Source: Psychrosphaera sp. B3R10
GTDB lineage: Bacteria > Pseudomonadota > Gammaproteobacteria > Enterobacterales > Alteromonadaceae
Length of the DNA stretch: 64,000 bases
Assembly: GCF_018861025.1 (NCBI RefSeq)
Contig: NZ_JAHKQH010000042.1
Coordinates: 63,964-127,963 of the forward strand
Reading direction: 5' to 3'
The position numbers and the translations under genes are program-made. Shown in pieces: positions 1-8,770 of this stretch. Below the pieces are notes generated by a model. It did not search any database and had not been told where the DNA came from. It saw nothing but the letters and a program-made list of their open reading frames with translations. How positions within the stretch are numbered: the first letter of the stretch is position 1; each line of letters begins with the position of its first letter.

Positions 1-62
1 CTGTGCTTTGTTCAAAGATGATAAAAAGCAATGCTAACACAACAAAATGATTAGGAAAAATC

Positions 63-1076
63 ATGTCTTTAGAAGTAAATCAATTTTCTATCGCATTTTA
101 CGAAAAAAAAGAAAATACCGACTTTTCCACGAAGTGGGCGGTAATGACAGATAATAGTCTCGGCAAATCAGAATCGTTTGTCGAACAGTTGCATAATATC
201 TATACCGCAAAGCCAAGTAAAAGCTTTGCGGCGTTCAATGAGGAAAAAAACACAGCGTTTTCTCAACGCTTGCACAGCTATCTGGCTAACGACGTAGCCT
301 TTGATCATTTATCAAAAGATACGTTGCAATTATTCCAAGCTGAGTTAGAAAAATACGAATTTGAAGAGACGGGATATTTGTTGTTAATCGACTATGAATA
401 TGTTGCAAGTCGTTACTTTTTAGTTGGTGTAGTTAATTTGACGGATCATTATTCAGTAGACAGTGAATTTGGGATCAATCGCTCTCGTCATCTGGATTTA
501 AATAAAATACAACTCGCTGCTCGTATTGATGTAAGCAATTTGTTGCACGCAAAAGATGACTTAAAAACGATTTCATTTATAAAAGGTCGTGCCGGTCGTC
601 AAGTAAATGACTTCTTTATGGACTTACTTGGTTGCTCTGAAACAGTCAATGCTAAAGCACAAAGTAAAGAGTTACTTACTGCGATTGATGACTTTATGGC
701 ATCGGAGTCACTTGATCCAAAAGAAAAAGCCGAAACCCGTGAAAAAGTATACGAATATTGTAACGAACGTATTGCCAGTGGCGAAGATGCAGAAATGTCT
801 GAACTTAACGACACATTATCGACACTAAGTAACAGTGAATTTAATGATTTTGTCGCAACCAAAGAATACAAATTTGACGATAATTTACCGTTAGATAAAA
901 GTACTGTACGGAAACTGGTTAAATTGTCTGGTGCCGGTGGTGGTGTGTCCGTTTCCTTTGACCGCATCTTATTAGGTGACCGAGTTAACTATCAACCGCA
1001 AACCGATACGTTAACGATTAAAGGAGTTCCTGCGTCTCTTAAAGCGCATTTACTAAACGAATTTGGACTTGAGTGA
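63..1076 (+). CDS. yejK: Nucleoid-associated protein YejK (NdpA)
   Basis: This is a 337-residue member of the 37-kDa nucleoid-associated protein family, which binds the bacterial chromosome. The length matches E. coli YejK (335 aa). The family core is visible: the segment FIKGRAGRQVNDFFMDLLG (about residues 172-190), then NAKAQSKELL, and a C-terminal SGAGGGVSVSFDRILLGDR-type block before DTLTIKGVP. The start is an ATG preceded by AGGAAAAA. A small conserved gene begins about 10 bases after the stop, so the two are probably co-transcribed. The family assignment is firm; the exact role in nucleoid organisation is known only in outline. Confidence 0.95.
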   Translation: MSLEVNQFSIAFYEKKENTDFSTKWAVMTDNSLGKSESFVEQLHNIYTAKPSKSFAAFNEEKNTAFSQRLHSYLANDVAFDHLSKDTLQLFQAELEKYEFEETGYLLLIDYEYVASRYFLVGVVNLTDHYSVDSEFGINRSRHLDLNKIQLAARIDVSNLLHAKDDLKTISFIKGRAGRQVNDFFMDLLGCSETVNAKAQSKELLTAIDDFMASESLDPKEKAETREKVYEYCNERIASGEDAEMSELNDTLSTLSNSEFNDFVATKEYKFDDNLPLDKSTVRKLVKLSGAGGGVSVSFDRILLGDRVNYQPQTDTLTIKGVPASLKAHLLNEFGLE

Positions 1077-1086
1077 GAAATTTAGA

Positions 1087-1305
1087 ATGTTAAATGTTAA
1101 AGCAAAGATTGCTCGAAAAATTCGCGATAAAGCGATAATGCGCGCCAATACACGGATCATATTAGCGGGTAAAACCGCTAACGACTTTGATGAAGAACAA
1201 CTTGAAGTGATCGTAAGGGAAGAAGAAGACAAGATAAAAGGCAATGCGAAAGAGCGTGGTCTTATGGCTTTGGCGGCCATGTTAGGACTATCACTTTGGG
1301 GATAG
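1087..1305 (+). CDS. Small conserved protein downstream of yejK
   Basis: This 72-residue protein has a very basic N-terminal half (AKIARKIRDKAIMRANTRI), an acidic middle (DEEQLEVIVREEEDKIK) and a hydrophobic glycine-rich tail ending in LAAMLGLSLWG. I chose the ATG at 1087, which has GAGTGAG about 8 bases upstream, over an in-frame TTG at 1063 that would overlap yejK. The charge pattern suggests a helical nucleic-acid- or membrane-associated protein, but I do not recognise a named family. It may be functionally linked to yejK, which it follows closely. Confidence 0.75.
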   Translation: MLNVKAKIARKIRDKAIMRANTRIILAGKTANDFDEEQLEVIVREEEDKIKGNAKERGLMALAAMLGLSLWG

Positions 1306-1415
1306 TGGTCGTATTAGGTTGTATTTGACCCCATTGGTCTGGGTTAACCTTAGGTCAGTTGCACGTTGATTAAGTTCAGATTTGGCAGATTAGTAAATGG
1401 TAGGGTAAGCATAAT

Positions 1416-1850
1416 ATGTTTCAACAAATGGTTAGGTTAACGTTAGCAGCAACAATTTGGCGTAAGTACCGTAATTATATTGTCGGTATTTTATCTCTAG
1501 TCGCATTTTGGTTATTGCTCAATTTTATTCATCAAGATTATTTGTCTTATGCGCAACTTGATGTTGAAGCTAATCAGTCAATCATCGCATATTCATATGT
1601 ACTTAAATGGGGATTAATTTTGCTGTCGGCTGGGGTATTTATTCGTTACGTGAAAAAGCCACTGAGCAGTGACAAAAACAAAACCCTGCAACGCGAGATG
1701 GAAAAGTCACATAAGATCAACAAAGAATCGCCGGTATCGGCGGTTTCCGAGACATTAGAAAATGATCCGTTTGCAAATATTCGAACAAAAAAGTCGTTAC
1801 GTTCAGAGGCTGATTTTGTTCTTGAAAAAAGTGCAGACAAGAAAAAATAG
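1416..1850 (+). CDS. Hypothetical two-TM inner-membrane protein
   Basis: This 144-residue protein has two hydrophobic segments, at about residues 22-40 (YIVGILSLVAFWLLLNFI) and 62-80 (YVLKWGLILLSAGVFIRYV). A charged, probably cytoplasmic tail rich in K, S and E follows and contains a DPFANIRTKKSLRSEADFVL block. The ATG is preceded by AGGGTAAG. No enzymatic motif is visible. It lies alone after the yejK pair and is followed by an inverted repeat. The function is unknown. Confidence 0.7.
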   Translation: MFQQMVRLTLAATIWRKYRNYIVGILSLVAFWLLLNFIHQDYLSYAQLDVEANQSIIAYSYVLKWGLILLSAGVFIRYVKKPLSSDKNKTLQREMEKSHKINKESPVSAVSETLENDPFANIRTKKSLRSEADFVLEKSADKKK

Positions 1851-1886
1851 ATAGCTGTAGAACGACTATTTAATGTGTAGTCATAA

Positions 1887-1919
1887 ACCATAATCGATTT
1901 GTCGACCGACGATTATGGT
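1887..1919. other. Inverted repeat after the 1416-1850 gene
   Basis: ACCATAATCG (1887-1896) and CGATTATGGT (1910-1919) form a 10-bp perfect stem with a 13-base loop, between two convergent genes. There is no T-run, so it is at best a weak terminator or an mRNA-end stabiliser. Confidence 0.45.
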
Positions 1920-1986
1920 AAACAAAAATGTCTTGTTTGAAGAGAACCGGGCACAAGAATAGCCCATACGCAGAATAATATCAGGC

Positions 1987-2427
1987 CTAGTAGTATTCCA
2001 GCTCGCTCATTATCATCAACTTACTAATTCTATCTTTAGACATGCTAACTTCGCATTCTTTTAACCGAGCGGATGCCATCATTATGTCGGGCAAAAAGGC
2101 TAAGTATTGCCACTGGCAATTGATCTTTTTGAAATTTTGAAAATATTTTATCGATTTTTTAAAACCAGCAATGGCGTCTTTGCGGCCACTTGATTCACTC
2201 GCTTCCTCAAGTTTAAAAATAATGCTGTTTTCCCAGGAAGTCATTTCTCGCTCAAATTGATTGTCGGCAGCATCTAAACAACGAAGATATTTTTTTTCGT
2301 CCTGTTTATGCTTACTCTGACAATTTTTGATTTCTACAATCGCAGTATCATTAGCGCGAGTGTCCGTCGAGATGGTCAATAATAATCCAACACAAACTTG
2401 GAGCATGACAATTGATTTCGTAAGCAT
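1987..2427 (-). CDS. LprI-like (DUF1311) secreted protein
   Basis: This 146-residue protein has a signal peptide (about residues 1-25, KSIVMLQVCVGLLLTIS then TRAND). The mature part has four spaced cysteines and a C-terminal block (KECEVSMSKDRISKLM) resembling the lysozyme-inhibitor LprI / DUF1311 domain, in which a Cys precedes a conserved T/S-x-x-R-x-x-L helix. It is probably periplasmic. The similarity is partial: the central NxxW/RDxxC region is replaced by a longer helical segment containing NCQWQYLAFLP. Lysozyme inhibition is therefore only a possibility. It is 20 bases downstream of yciI on the same strand and may be co-transcribed with it. Confidence 0.6.
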   Translation of the reverse strand: MLTKSIVMLQVCVGLLLTISTDTRANDTAIVEIKNCQSKHKQDEKKYLRCLDAADNQFEREMTSWENSIIFKLEEASESSGRKDAIAGFKKSIKYFQNFKKINCQWQYLAFLPDIMMASARLKECEVSMSKDRISKLMIMSELEYY

Positions 2428-2447
2428 AAATTAAAACCTCAAATCAG

Positions 2448-2747
2448 TTATGGTAATACTATTTTATAAGGTTTAACGATGGAGTGGTCGTAAACACCTG
2501 CTTTGATATATGGGTCTTCATCAGCCCACGCCTTAGCATCGGCTAAAGAATCAAATTCTGCAACAACTAATGAACCTGTAAATCCGGCTTCACCTGGATT
2601 TTCGTTATCAATCGCCGGGAACGGGCCAGCAACAAAAAGTCTATTTTGTTGTTTTAAGTCGTTTAAGCGTTTTAAGTGAAGTTCGCGAACGGATAGACGT
2701 TTTTCCAAACTGTTTTCTACATCCTGCGAGCAGATCATGTAATACAT
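2448..2747 (-). CDS. yciI: YciI family protein
   Basis: This 99-residue protein is strongly similar to E. coli YciI. It shows [16 protein letters not shown] at the N-terminus, [20 protein letters not shown] centrally, and [16 protein letters not shown] followed by VKPYKIVLP at the end. These small alpha/beta-barrel dimers carry a conserved His (in LSVREIH-type segments) and Asp in a pocket. The E. coli enzyme's substrate is unsettled, and related proteins include chlorohydrolase-like and muconolactone-isomerase-like members. The length is normal. Confidence 0.92.
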   Translation of the reverse strand: MYYMICSQDVENSLEKRLSVRELHLKRLNDLKQQNRLFVAGPFPAIDNENPGEAGFTGSLVVAEFDSLADAKAWADEDPYIKAGVYDHSIVKPYKIVLP

Positions 2748-2920
2748 ATAAAAATTCCAATTATTTGAGAAGTACGGATCTTGCTACAAATGACATAAAA
2801 ATCAAGTCGGATGGGAAGACAGTTGCTAAATTAGTTGATAGCATGCTTCGCAATGGTGATCTTAGTTAACTTAAGGTCAACCTAAAATAATAATTATAAT
2901 GATAATAAAAGGTAGTCTGT

Positions 2921-4342
2921 ATGAGTGCGGATAGAGAGCATTTTTCGTCAAAACTCGGTTTTATACTTGCCGCGGCCGGCTCGGCTGTTGGTATCGGAAA
3001 TTTAGTTGGTTTTCCTGTGGCTGCTGCTAAAAATGGTGGTGGTGCGTTTTTGTTTATTTATGCAATTTTTGTCATCGTTATCTGTTTGCCAGTCATGATG
3101 GCCGAAATGGCCTTGGGTCGAAGCACAAATAAAGACCCGTTAGGTGCCTATACTGAAATATCTGAAGGCGATAAGAAATGGAAGGTTGCTGGCTTAATCG
3201 GTGTCATAACGCCGTTTATGATTGGGGTATTCTATCTCGTAATAACAGTTTGGATATTTGGTTATTTGGCAGGAGCGATTACCGGAGATCTCGATTTACT
3301 CGCTAATCCAAACACCTTTGGTGAATTTATTACCGGTAAGTCATTGTTTGGTTACATGGTTGGTGTAGTTGCTTTGACGGGATTCATTCTGATGAGCGGG
3401 GTTAAGCAGGGCATAGAACGTGCTGCCAAAATTCTTATGCCGACACTATTTATGCTGTTGGTCATGTTAGTCATCTATGTTTTGACTCTAGATAATGCGA
3501 TGGCCGGAGTGAAGTTTTATATCTTGCCGGACTTTTCTAAAATAACAGCAAGTGTAGTTAGTGGTGCCTTGTCTCAGGCATTTTTCTCATTATCTCTCGG
3601 TATGGGTATATTAATTACCTATGGGTCATATATGAATCGCAATCAAGACATTGCTGATTCTTCTAAGCTAGTTGCCCTAACAGACACAGGTGTCGCTTTT
3701 GTTGCTGGTTTAATGATAATGCCTGCGATATTTAGTTTTGACCCTCAAATCGACCCGTCGTCGCTTTCTGAGTCATCCATCTCACTTATCTTCGTATTAA
3801 TTCCTAAAATATTTTTGTCGCTGCAAACCGACATAGGTTATTTTGGCGCAAGCGCTATCGCATCGGTGTTTTTCTTATTGGTATTTTTTGCGGCGATTAC
3901 GTCACTTGTATCGATAATAGAAGTGCCAAATGCGGCATTAATGGAACAACAATGTATTAGCCGTAAGAAGTCGTTGGTGATTTTAGGACTAATGGTTGTT
4001 GTACTAAGTGTATTTGCATCTATGTCGTTTGGAATGTCAGAATTTTTTACCAAGTTTGTTTGGTATGCCGGGGCTGATAAATCATTATTTGATGTCATTT
4101 ACGATGTATTTTACGATACTATTTTGCCACTTAACGGCTTGTTAATTTGTTTGTTTGTTTCTATGAGATGGAAAAAACACAACTTTAACAACGCACTTAA
4201 AGAAGGGGCTGCAGCTGGTAAACATAGCTTTTTGTTTAAATATTCAGATGTTGCGTTATCGACCGTCATTCCACTGATCTTATTTGTTATCTTTGCAAAT
4301 ACCGTGGCGTTGAAGTTTTTTGGGGTAAATTTACTCTTCTAA
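2921..4342 (+). CDS. Sodium-dependent neurotransmitter-symporter (NSS/SNF) family transporter
   Basis: This 473-residue polytopic membrane protein begins with the NSS signature: LGFILAAAGSAVGIGNL at residues 12-28, followed by GFPVAAAKNGGGAFLFIY. This is TM1 with its unwound sodium/substrate-binding segment. About eleven or twelve hydrophobic helices can be traced to the C-terminus. The family co-transports amino acids or related amines with sodium across the inner membrane; the substrate cannot be read from sequence. The gene stands alone, is transcribed away from yciI and ends at a strong bidirectional terminator. Sodium coupling fits a marine habitat. Confidence 0.93.
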   Translation: MSADREHFSSKLGFILAAAGSAVGIGNLVGFPVAAAKNGGGAFLFIYAIFVIVICLPVMMAEMALGRSTNKDPLGAYTEISEGDKKWKVAGLIGVITPFMIGVFYLVITVWIFGYLAGAITGDLDLLANPNTFGEFITGKSLFGYMVGVVALTGFILMSGVKQGIERAAKILMPTLFMLLVMLVIYVLTLDNAMAGVKFYILPDFSKITASVVSGALSQAFFSLSLGMGILITYGSYMNRNQDIADSSKLVALTDTGVAFVAGLMIMPAIFSFDPQIDPSSLSESSISLIFVLIPKIFLSLQTDIGYFGASAIASVFFLLVFFAAITSLVSIIEVPNAALMEQQCISRKKSLVILGLMVVVLSVFASMSFGMSEFFTKFVWYAGADKSLFDVIYDVFYDTILPLNGLLICLFVSMRWKKHNFNNALKEGAAAGKHSFLFKYSDVALSTVIPLILFVIFANTVALKFFGVNLLF

Positions 4343-4384
4343 CATTAAAGTGAACTCGATGATGTTAGTTATCGACTAGACATT

Positions 4385-4448
4385 AAAAAAGCCGCTATGA
4401 TGAAATATGTCCAAGGTTATGGGAGATTTCATCTTAGCGGCTTTTTTT
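4385..4448. terminator. Bidirectional terminator between the NSS transporter and rraB
   Basis: AAAAAAGCCGCTA pairs with TAGCGGCTTTTTT, extended by an inner ATGAAAT/ATTTCAT pairing around a loop of about 20 bases. The T-run on one strand and A-run on the other let it serve both convergent genes. Confidence 0.85.
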
Positions 4449-4496
4449 GAAGCGTTATTTGGCATCCAAATGAACTGTCGTTAGTAATGTGAGCGT

Positions 4497-4892
4497 TTAG
4501 GTATAAGAATCTTCTTCTAAGTCTTCTTCTGACTCATCATCTTCACCCATATAAACACCCCAACCATCTGAATAACCGTTGTGTTTTTCTGCGATACGTT
4601 TGTAGTCTTGTTCAAACTCGCTGATTGCTTCATATGTGACTGGGAGTTCTTTAGAAATTTGCAATTCTATTGCGTCACTCTCTTTGCCGCCGTGGTCGTA
4701 TTTTCTGTTTTCAACCTTAACAATGGCTTCTTGTTCGTCAATTCGTCTTAAGAATATTTTCGCTACAGCATCAGCGTCTTCTTCTTTATGAAAAAGCGCA
4801 AAAAAATCGACAACATATTCTTCACTGAAATCAAATCCGGCGTCAAACATCTCTTGTAAAATTTGACCAGTTTCATCTTTGGGAAATTGCAT
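4497..4892 (-). CDS. rraB: Ribonuclease E inhibitor RraB
   Basis: This 131-residue acidic protein has the RraB architecture: an N-terminal alpha/beta domain, a conserved NGYSDGWGVYMGE motif near residue 107 (E. coli has EYDGWGTYFED) and a very acidic tail. RraB binds the C-terminal scaffold of RNase E and alters degradosome composition, changing mRNA turnover. The sequence is divergent from E. coli RraB outside the GWG-Y motif, so the call rests on that motif, length and acidity. It is a single gene, convergent with the transporter across the shared terminator. Confidence 0.82.
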   Translation of the reverse strand: MQFPKDETGQILQEMFDAGFDFSEEYVVDFFALFHKEEDADAVAKIFLRRIDEQEAIVKVENRKYDHGGKESDAIELQISKELPVTYEAISEFEQDYKRIAEKHNGYSDGWGVYMGEDDESEEDLEEDSYT

Positions 4893-4982
4893 AATATTCC
4901 ATTTCTAACGTGTTAATTCGTAATAGGGCGATTGTAAGGCAATTTGCCGATAGGTGAAATGTATTCCACCTATCTGACGTAA

Positions 4983-5888
4983 TTATTGTCTGTGGGTTCT
5001 TATATTGTGTTCAATAGGTTGACTTGAGCTGCTTCTAAAGGGATTAATATCTAATCCGCCTCTTCTGGTATAACGGGCATAAACCGATAGTTGGCTTGGA
5101 TTACATGCGTCAATAATGTCACAGTAAATCCGTTCAACACATTGTTCGTGAAACTCATTGTGCATCCGAAACGAGATCAGATAGCGCAATAAGGATTCAT
5201 GGCAAATTTTAGAACCAGTATAACTAATGATGATGCTTGCCCAATCTGGTTGATTGGTGATCAAACAGTTAGACTTTAATAAGTGGCTGTTGATGGTTTC
5301 AGTCACAACTTTTGGGCTGCTGTCGCTACTGTCTTCGACGTCGTCTTTGGCAGCAGAGTCCGCTAGTGACAATAACTGGTCATTGTATTGGTAATCAGTA
5401 ACTGTTATATCAAGTCCGTCGATATTGGTGCCTGGCAGTTGTTGAATTTGGAACTTATTAGGATCAGAGACATCAAACAATTCAACATTAACGGGCGCTC
5501 CCGCACACAAACTTAAGTCTTTGGCCATGGTTTCTTTAACCGCTTCCCAGTCCGAAAACTGAGTTTGATTAAAGCTATTTAAGTATAACTTAAAGGATTT
5601 ACTCTCAATTAAATTAGGACTTATGGCTGGCACCAAAAACTCTGCGATGGCAACAATAGGTTTGCCATTTGGGTTTAACCAACTTAGCTCATAACCGGTC
5701 CATAAGTCGTGGCCGTAAAATGGCATGGCAGCCGGAATGGTGAGTTGATCACGATTTAAGCTCCTTGGCACCGGTTGCAGTAACTTTGCATCGTACTGGT
5801 CGTGGTATTTGGTTGTTTTACCTAAAGTTAGCTCGTTTAAAATATCAGATTCGTTATACTTGTCGTTCATGTTTTCCATGTCGTTCAT
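4983..5888 (-). CDS. queF: NADPH-dependent 7-cyano-7-deazaguanine reductase QueF
   Basis: QueF reduces preQ0 to preQ1 in queuosine biosynthesis. This is the long two-domain type. The QueF motif ESKSFK (residues 95-100) precedes LYLNSFNQTQ, the catalytic cysteine is C208 in SNCLITNQPDWAS, and HNEFHEQCVERI lies in the C-terminal half. At 301 aa it is somewhat longer than the 282-aa E. coli enzyme. The extreme N-terminus has three closely spaced in-frame ATGs (5888, 5879, 5870) and no clear Shine-Dalgarno, so the true start may be at 5870. Residues 175-195 are an acidic serine-rich insertion between the halves. It is divergent from syd, as in E. coli. Confidence 0.95.
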   Translation of the reverse strand: MNDMENMNDKYNESDILNELTLGKTTKYHDQYDAKLLQPVPRSLNRDQLTIPAAMPFYGHDLWTGYELSWLNPNGKPIVAIAEFLVPAISPNLIESKSFKLYLNSFNQTQFSDWEAVKETMAKDLSLCAGAPVNVELFDVSDPNKFQIQQLPGTNIDGLDITVTDYQYNDQLLSLADSAAKDDVEDSSDSSPKVVTETINSHLLKSNCLITNQPDWASIIISYTGSKICHESLLRYLISFRMHNEFHEQCVERIYCDIIDACNPSQLSVYARYTRRGGLDINPFRSSSSQPIEHNIRTHRQ

Positions 5889-5970
5889 GTCGATTGGGCC
5901 AAGAGTTTATATACCGCTGGTATATTTGATATGGCTATTGTACTTAGGTTTAACTAGAAGTGAAAATTTT

Positions 5971-6513
5971 ATGGACCAAGATTTAATTCAAAATTTGACG
6001 TCGTTAGTAACAAAGGCGCAGGTGTTGACAGCTGCACGAGGATATAACGACTTTGAACGAGACGAACAATGGCCGTCTCCTTGCGAAACCGAAGTTGACG
6101 GACAGTGGCAATGGGCACCGGTATTGCAAACCGAAGCCGGATTTGAGGGGGACTTTAGCAATGTAGAATCGGCCTTAAACATTAAAATAGATCAACAATT
6201 TCAAGCGTTTTTTTCCACTTACTTTAGTTCAAATATCCTTGCTAAACATAAAGATGGTGATTTGGAGTTATTGCAAGCTTGGTCTGAAGAGGATTATGCT
6301 CGTTTGCAACAAAACTTGATCGGTCACTTAATGATGAAACAGCGCCTAAAACAATTGCCAACTTTGTTTTTTGCGGTAACCGACGAAGAAGATCTAAATT
6401 TAGTTGTTAACAACTTAACGGGTGAAGTGTGTTTAGAATATGTTGGTAAAGAACCACATACCGTATTGAGTCGAAATTTGGCGACGTTTTTAGCCGAGTG
6501 TGAACCAGTTTAG
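5971..6513 (+). CDS. syd: SecY-interacting protein Syd
   Basis: This 180-residue protein matches E. coli Syd (181 aa) in length and in the blocks SPCETE (near residue 30), LLQAWSEEDYARLQQNLIGHLMMKQRLKQLPTLFF (split here only by reading order) and NLTGEVCLEYVG. Syd is a peripheral cytoplasmic protein that binds SecY and probably monitors Sec translocon integrity. The ATG at 5971 gives the family-typical N-terminus; upstream in-frame extension would run back into queF. The divergent queF-syd arrangement is conserved with enterobacteria. Confidence 0.95.
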   Translation: MDQDLIQNLTSLVTKAQVLTAARGYNDFERDEQWPSPCETEVDGQWQWAPVLQTEAGFEGDFSNVESALNIKIDQQFQAFFSTYFSSNILAKHKDGDLELLQAWSEEDYARLQQNLIGHLMMKQRLKQLPTLFFAVTDEEDLNLVVNNLTGEVCLEYVGKEPHTVLSRNLATFLAECEPV

Positions 6514-6525
6514 TAAACTGGTTCA
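6501..6525. terminator. Palindrome over the syd stop codon, between convergent syd and rnt
   Basis: TGAACCAGTTTA and TAAACTGGTTCA are perfect complements around a single central base. The syd stop codon lies inside the palindrome, and rnt ends 13 bases beyond it on the other strand. It lacks a T-run, so factor-independent termination is uncertain. Confidence 0.5.
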
Positions 6526-6537
6526 CGGTAGAGCTAT

Positions 6538-7227
6538 TTATTCGGCTTCTTGCACCATTGGCCAGCCGCCAAGTGCTTTATAACGATTTACCATCATACA
6601 AAATAAGTCTGCGGTTTTTTCAGTATCATATAAAGCTGAGTGGGCAGACGCGTTGTCAAAGCCTAACCCGGCTCGTTTACATGCTTCGGCCAAAACGGTA
6701 TGGCCAAGAGTAAGCGCTGCAAATGAGGTGGTATCGAACGTTACAAATGGGTGAAAGGGTACCCGTTTATAATTTACCCGCTCTACTGCAGACATTAAAA
6801 ATCCGTGGTCAAATGCCGCGTTATGTGCAACAACTACAGAGCGGTTACATCCTGCCGCTTTCTGGCCTTTTCTGACCATTTTGCAAAGTTCTTTGATCAT
6901 AGTTGCTTCATCGACTGCGCCACGAAGCGGATTAAATGGGTCGATACCATTAAACTCTATAGCGGCTTTTTCGATGTTTGCGCCTTCAAAAGGTTCAACG
7001 TGAAAATGAATTGTTTCATCTTTAACTAGGTTTCCGTCGTCATCCATTTTTAAGGTAACAGCTGCAATTTCTAATAATGCGTCAGTTGTTTTATTAAAAC
7101 CGGCGGTTTCAACATCAATAACAACAGGATAAAACCCACGGAAACGGGACGCCAATGTATTTGTTATTTGTGGCTCAGCTGGCGAAGTGGCGCTTGGTTG
7201 GTTTGGTGATAATTCGTCATTACTCAA
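6538..7227 (-). CDS. rnt: Ribonuclease T
   Basis: RNase T is a 3'-5' exoribonuclease that trims tRNA, 5S and 23S rRNA 3' ends. The DEDDh exonuclease motifs are visible: [10 protein letters not shown] (D38, E40), then [10 protein letters not shown], and the final H-x4-D in [16 protein letters not shown]. At 229 aa it is close to the family length, with an N-terminal Ser/Pro-rich extension of about 20 residues. The neighbouring divergent motY is a gene arrangement also known from Vibrio. Confidence 0.96.
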   Translation of the reverse strand: MSNDELSPNQPSATSPAEPQITNTLASRFRGFYPVVIDVETAGFNKTTDALLEIAAVTLKMDDDGNLVKDETIHFHVEPFEGANIEKAAIEFNGIDPFNPLRGAVDEATMIKELCKMVRKGQKAAGCNRSVVVAHNAAFDHGFLMSAVERVNYKRVPFHPFVTFDTTSFAALTLGHTVLAEACKRAGLGFDNASAHSALYDTEKTADLFCMMVNRYKALGGWPMVQEAE

Positions 7228-7604
7228 GATTTTGGTCTCTTTTTATTGCAGTTTAGATTCAGCGAGAGATTGAAATTATCCCATTTTAGCGCTGGCATTA
7301 ACACTCAATATTAAATAATCTTTTTATTCAAATTGAAGAATAAAAATAGTGGCTAAAAGTGAGTGTTCGGCCGATATAAATAAGTAACTATTGGCAAAGT
7401 GGCGTGGAACGTAAAACTGGAACGTTTTTAGCATGTCCACAGAGGTAATGTCTTCTCGTGGTGAAGTGTATGACAAATTCAGCCAGTGCAAATTAGCTCG
7501 CTAGAACATTTTCATACGCGTTTTTGAATAATACAAATGATTAGACGACGCAAAATGCGATAACACATTAATTACAATGTGACATGTTGATAAAGGTTTT
7601 TTAA
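7228..7604. promoter_or_regulatory. Divergent rnt/motY intergenic region with a possible FliA-type -10
   Basis: This 377-base gene-free stretch separates divergent rnt and motY. On the + strand GCCGATAT (7370-7377) matches seven of eight bases of the sigma-28 (FliA) -10 element GCCGATAA. A TAAAAGTG lies at 7354-7361, but its TAAA is only 12 bases from the -10 rather than the usual 15, so the pairing is imperfect. It sits 228 bases before motY. motY in Vibrio is known to be flagellar-class regulated, which is why I record the site. I see no small gene here. Confidence 0.35.
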
Positions 7605-8483
7605 ATGAACAAGATACTTAAGCAACTGCTCCTTGTTGTGCCATTTTTACTTAGTAGCTTTGTGTCCTCAGCGGGCATGCGCAGCTATAGTGGCACCTTA
7701 GAAAACTCCAAATGGCAAGTTTCACAAAAAAGTCGGTTGCAATGCCAACTCACACATAACATTCCAAATTACGGGGAAGCCTTGTTTGTTAGTGAAGCCA
7801 ATAAAATCTCAAATATGGGTTTTGAACTTGACCTTAAACGATTACCGGCTGATTATTCGTTAGCGCAGGTGATGTCTGTGCCACCACGGTGGATGCCAGG
7901 TAAGGGCGCAACACCTATTGCAGAACTTCAATGGCATCGTCAATTTAATGGCGACTTAGATGAAAAATCTGCATGGGTCATGTTAACTGAATTAGAAAAA
8001 GGGTATTTTCCAACGCTTTATTATGCCGATTGGCACAATAAGCGCGACAGAGTGTCAGTGGCATTGTCGGCAACTAATTTTAAAGATAACTATTATCAAT
8101 TTTTGGACTGCATAGACAATCTTTTGCCGTACAGTTTTGATGATATTTCATATGCGCAATTGCATTTTGAAAAAAACAGTTCAAAGCTCGATAAAGCCTC
8201 GCGCAATAAATTGGCACAAATCGAAGAATACTTAAAACACGACAAAGACATTGAATTTATTTCTGTCAAAGCTTACAGCTCGTCGTGGGGCGGCAGGTAT
8301 ACCAATTTAAAAATGTCAGAAAAACGAGCCATGATGTTAAAACAATTTTTTGTCGATTTAGGTGTTGTCCAAGACAAAATTGAAACCGAAGGTTTTGGTG
8401 AGAAACGCCACATTGCGTCAAACCAAAATGAACTTGGCCGTGGTGAAAACCGCAGAGTTGTTATCGAGCTTATCAAGCCATAA
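7605..8483 (+). CDS. motY: Sodium-driven flagellar motor T-ring protein MotY
   Basis: This 292-residue secreted protein has a signal peptide (residues 1-23), a MotY-specific N-terminal half (residues 24-180, with two cysteines) and a C-terminal OmpA-like peptidoglycan-binding domain (about 185-290, LHFEKNSSKLDKASRNKL and GFGEKRHIASN..GRGENRRVVIEL). MotY builds the T-ring of sodium-driven polar flagella and helps anchor the PomA/PomB stators. Length equals the 293-aa Vibrio protein, and the rnt neighbour supports MotY over a generic OmpA-family protein. It implies a polar, sodium-powered flagellum. Confidence 0.9.
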   Translation: MNKILKQLLLVVPFLLSSFVSSAGMRSYSGTLENSKWQVSQKSRLQCQLTHNIPNYGEALFVSEANKISNMGFELDLKRLPADYSLAQVMSVPPRWMPGKGATPIAELQWHRQFNGDLDEKSAWVMLTELEKGYFPTLYYADWHNKRDRVSVALSATNFKDNYYQFLDCIDNLLPYSFDDISYAQLHFEKNSSKLDKASRNKLAQIEEYLKHDKDIEFISVKAYSSSWGGRYTNLKMSEKRAMMLKQFFVDLGVVQDKIETEGFGEKRHIASNQNELGRGENRRVVIELIKP

Positions 8484-8505
8484 CCTCCCAACTCTCCTTA
8501 ATAAA

Positions 8506-8531
8506 CGGAGCTATGCCGTGACATAGCTCCG
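8506..8531 (+). terminator. Strong hairpin 22 bases after motY
   Basis: CGGAGCTATG (8506-8515) and CATAGCTCCG (8522-8531) make a perfect 10-bp stem with a six-base loop. No T-run follows, so it may end the motY transcript only with help or protect its 3' end. The rest of the space up to the next gene (8532-8767) shows nothing I can name. Confidence 0.5.
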
Positions 8532-8770
8532 CTATCAATTACCAGGGTTATAGAGCTTAATTCATAGCTCAAAAGTCAAAAGTCATCCAAATTAAATTTA
8601 GATATAAAGTACAGTTGGATTATTCGCTTGAGTAAAGTAATGTCTTTAATTATATAAAACTTGGCAGTAACCGATTAATTGTTGTGACAGTTCATTTGCA
8701 GGTGATCGGGTTGTAAGAGCGTTTGGTCGAACGGATTTAAATAGCGTTTAACATCTTAACGGAGTAAGTG

